Part shown: positions 46,333 to 46,762 of the stretch, piece by piece
Layout of the letters: each line of letters opens with the position of its first letter
How positions within the stretch are numbered: the first letter of the stretch is position 1
From: Gammaproteobacteria bacterium
GTDB lineage: Bacteria > Pseudomonadota > Gammaproteobacteria > Steroidobacterales > Woeseiaceae
Assembly (NCBI GenBank): GCA_009937615.1
Contig: JAACFB010000030.1
Span: 1 to 46,762, forward strand
Reading direction: 5' to 3'
DNA length: 46,762 nucleotides
Notes under the pieces: generated by a model
Database searches by the model: none
What the model saw: the letters and a program-made list of their open reading frames with translations, nothing else
Told to the model about the DNA's origin: nothing
Position numbers and translations under genes: made by a program

Positions 46333-46762
46333 ATGCTTGACGTTAAAACCGGCCATTTCGATACAGAAAGCTATCTGCAACTGAGTAGCAACCGCTTTCG
46401 ATCACTGACGAACGACTGGGTTGAGCATTCCATTCCAGACAGGTTCCTGCGCCAGGTGGCCGCCAGCCCCGATCATGTGGCACTCGAGACGCAACGCATC
46501 GCACTGACCTATCGTGAGTTGAATCTTTTCTCGAACCGTATCGCGAACGAGATTTTACAGCGAAGTCAGTCTGAGCAAGAGGCCGTTTGCCTGCTGCTCG
46601 AACATGCGGCCTGTGTTCCCGCAGCGATTCTGGCGATACTCAAAAGCGGCAAATTTTACGTCGCTCTGGATTCGCACTATCCAAGAGACAGGAACACGTA
46701 CCTCTTTAAAGATTCGGGTGCGAACCTGATCGTGACGAACAATCAAAACCTTTCGCTCGCCA
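46333..46762 (+). CDS. Nonribosomal peptide synthetase, adenylation domain (3' partial)
   Basis: The frame opens at ATG 46333 and runs off the right edge after 143 codons with no stop. After 30 residues without a match comes SIPDRFLRQVAASPDHVALE, then the A1-like LTYRELNLFSNRIANEIL and the A2-like ILAILKSGKFYVALDSHYPRDR, and the segment SGANLIVTNNQNLSLA. This is the front of an amino-acid adenylation domain, with no condensation domain before it, so the protein starts with a loading-type A domain or a stand-alone one. AGGA is 3 nt before the ATG. Fatty acyl-AMP ligases share the fold but lack the LDSHYP pattern. Substrate pocket residues lie outside the window. Confidence 0.85.
   Translation, partial: MLDVKTGHFDTESYLQLSSNRFRSLTNDWVEHSIPDRFLRQVAASPDHVALETQRIALTYRELNLFSNRIANEILQRSQSEQEAVCLLLEHAACVPAAILAILKSGKFYVALDSHYPRDRNTYLFKDSGANLIVTNNQNLSLA

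Overview
The window looks like chromosomal DNA of a free-living, GC-rich gammaproteobacterium. This rests on gene content and order: yajC-secD-secF behind queA-tgt, the run ndk-rlmN-pilF/pilW-rodZ-hisS-yfgM-bamB-der, xerD-dsbC, a very large NAD-dependent glutamate dehydrogenase, and a MetX-family acyltransferase of the Xanthomonas type. The species cannot be named from sequence alone; a marine or sediment lineage near Woeseiaceae/Xanthomonadales is an inference. I saw no insertion sequence, prophage, CRISPR array or rRNA.

Layout. (1) 1-2811: a lipid/acyl-CoA block with an acyl-CoA ligase cut by the left edge, an SDR that has lost its catalytic residues, and thioesterase II. (2) 2800-10905, minus strand: gamma-carbonic anhydrase, phosphoglycerate mutase, the 1,609-residue glutamate dehydrogenase, a MarR regulator and ZapE. 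(3) 10958-15486: ETF-ubiquinone oxidoreductase (plus strand) facing a thiolase/3-hydroxyacyl-CoA dehydrogenase pair with an 18-bp palindrome at its start, then a PlsC-like acyltransferase. Regions 1 and 3 together suggest active acyl-CoA turnover feeding electrons to quinone. (4) 15487-15781: intergenic DNA with two near-consensus CRP/Vfr-type sites. (5) 15782-18230: xerD, dsbC, a NUDIX hydrolase and tRNA-Leu(CAA). (6) 18375-20625: ECF sigma factor, membrane anti-sigma candidate and periplasmic double-PDZ protein, closed by a terminator. (7) 20723-26109: tRNA queuosine genes and the SecDF-YajC translocase. (8) 26158-29674: suhB, trmJ, cysteine desulfurase, a degenerate IscU-like protein and an IscA-type carrier. 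(9) 29760-38743: the ndk-to-der housekeeping run with many 4-bp stop/start overlaps, then metX. (10) 38861-45438: accessory envelope genes, namely a secreted protein built of two cysteine-flanked repeats, a DUF6090-like membrane protein, a cupin, a YbbAP-type ABC transporter and an AttH-like secreted protein. (11) 45541-46762: a methyltransferase and the first 143 codons of a nonribosomal peptide synthetase adenylation domain, both visibly less GC-rich, which probably open a biosynthetic cluster beyond the right edge.

The features most worth following are the NRPS edge, the two-repeat secreted protein, the sigma/anti-sigma/PDZ operon, the tandem CRP sites, and two apparent pseudo-enzymes (the SDR and the IscU-like protein).
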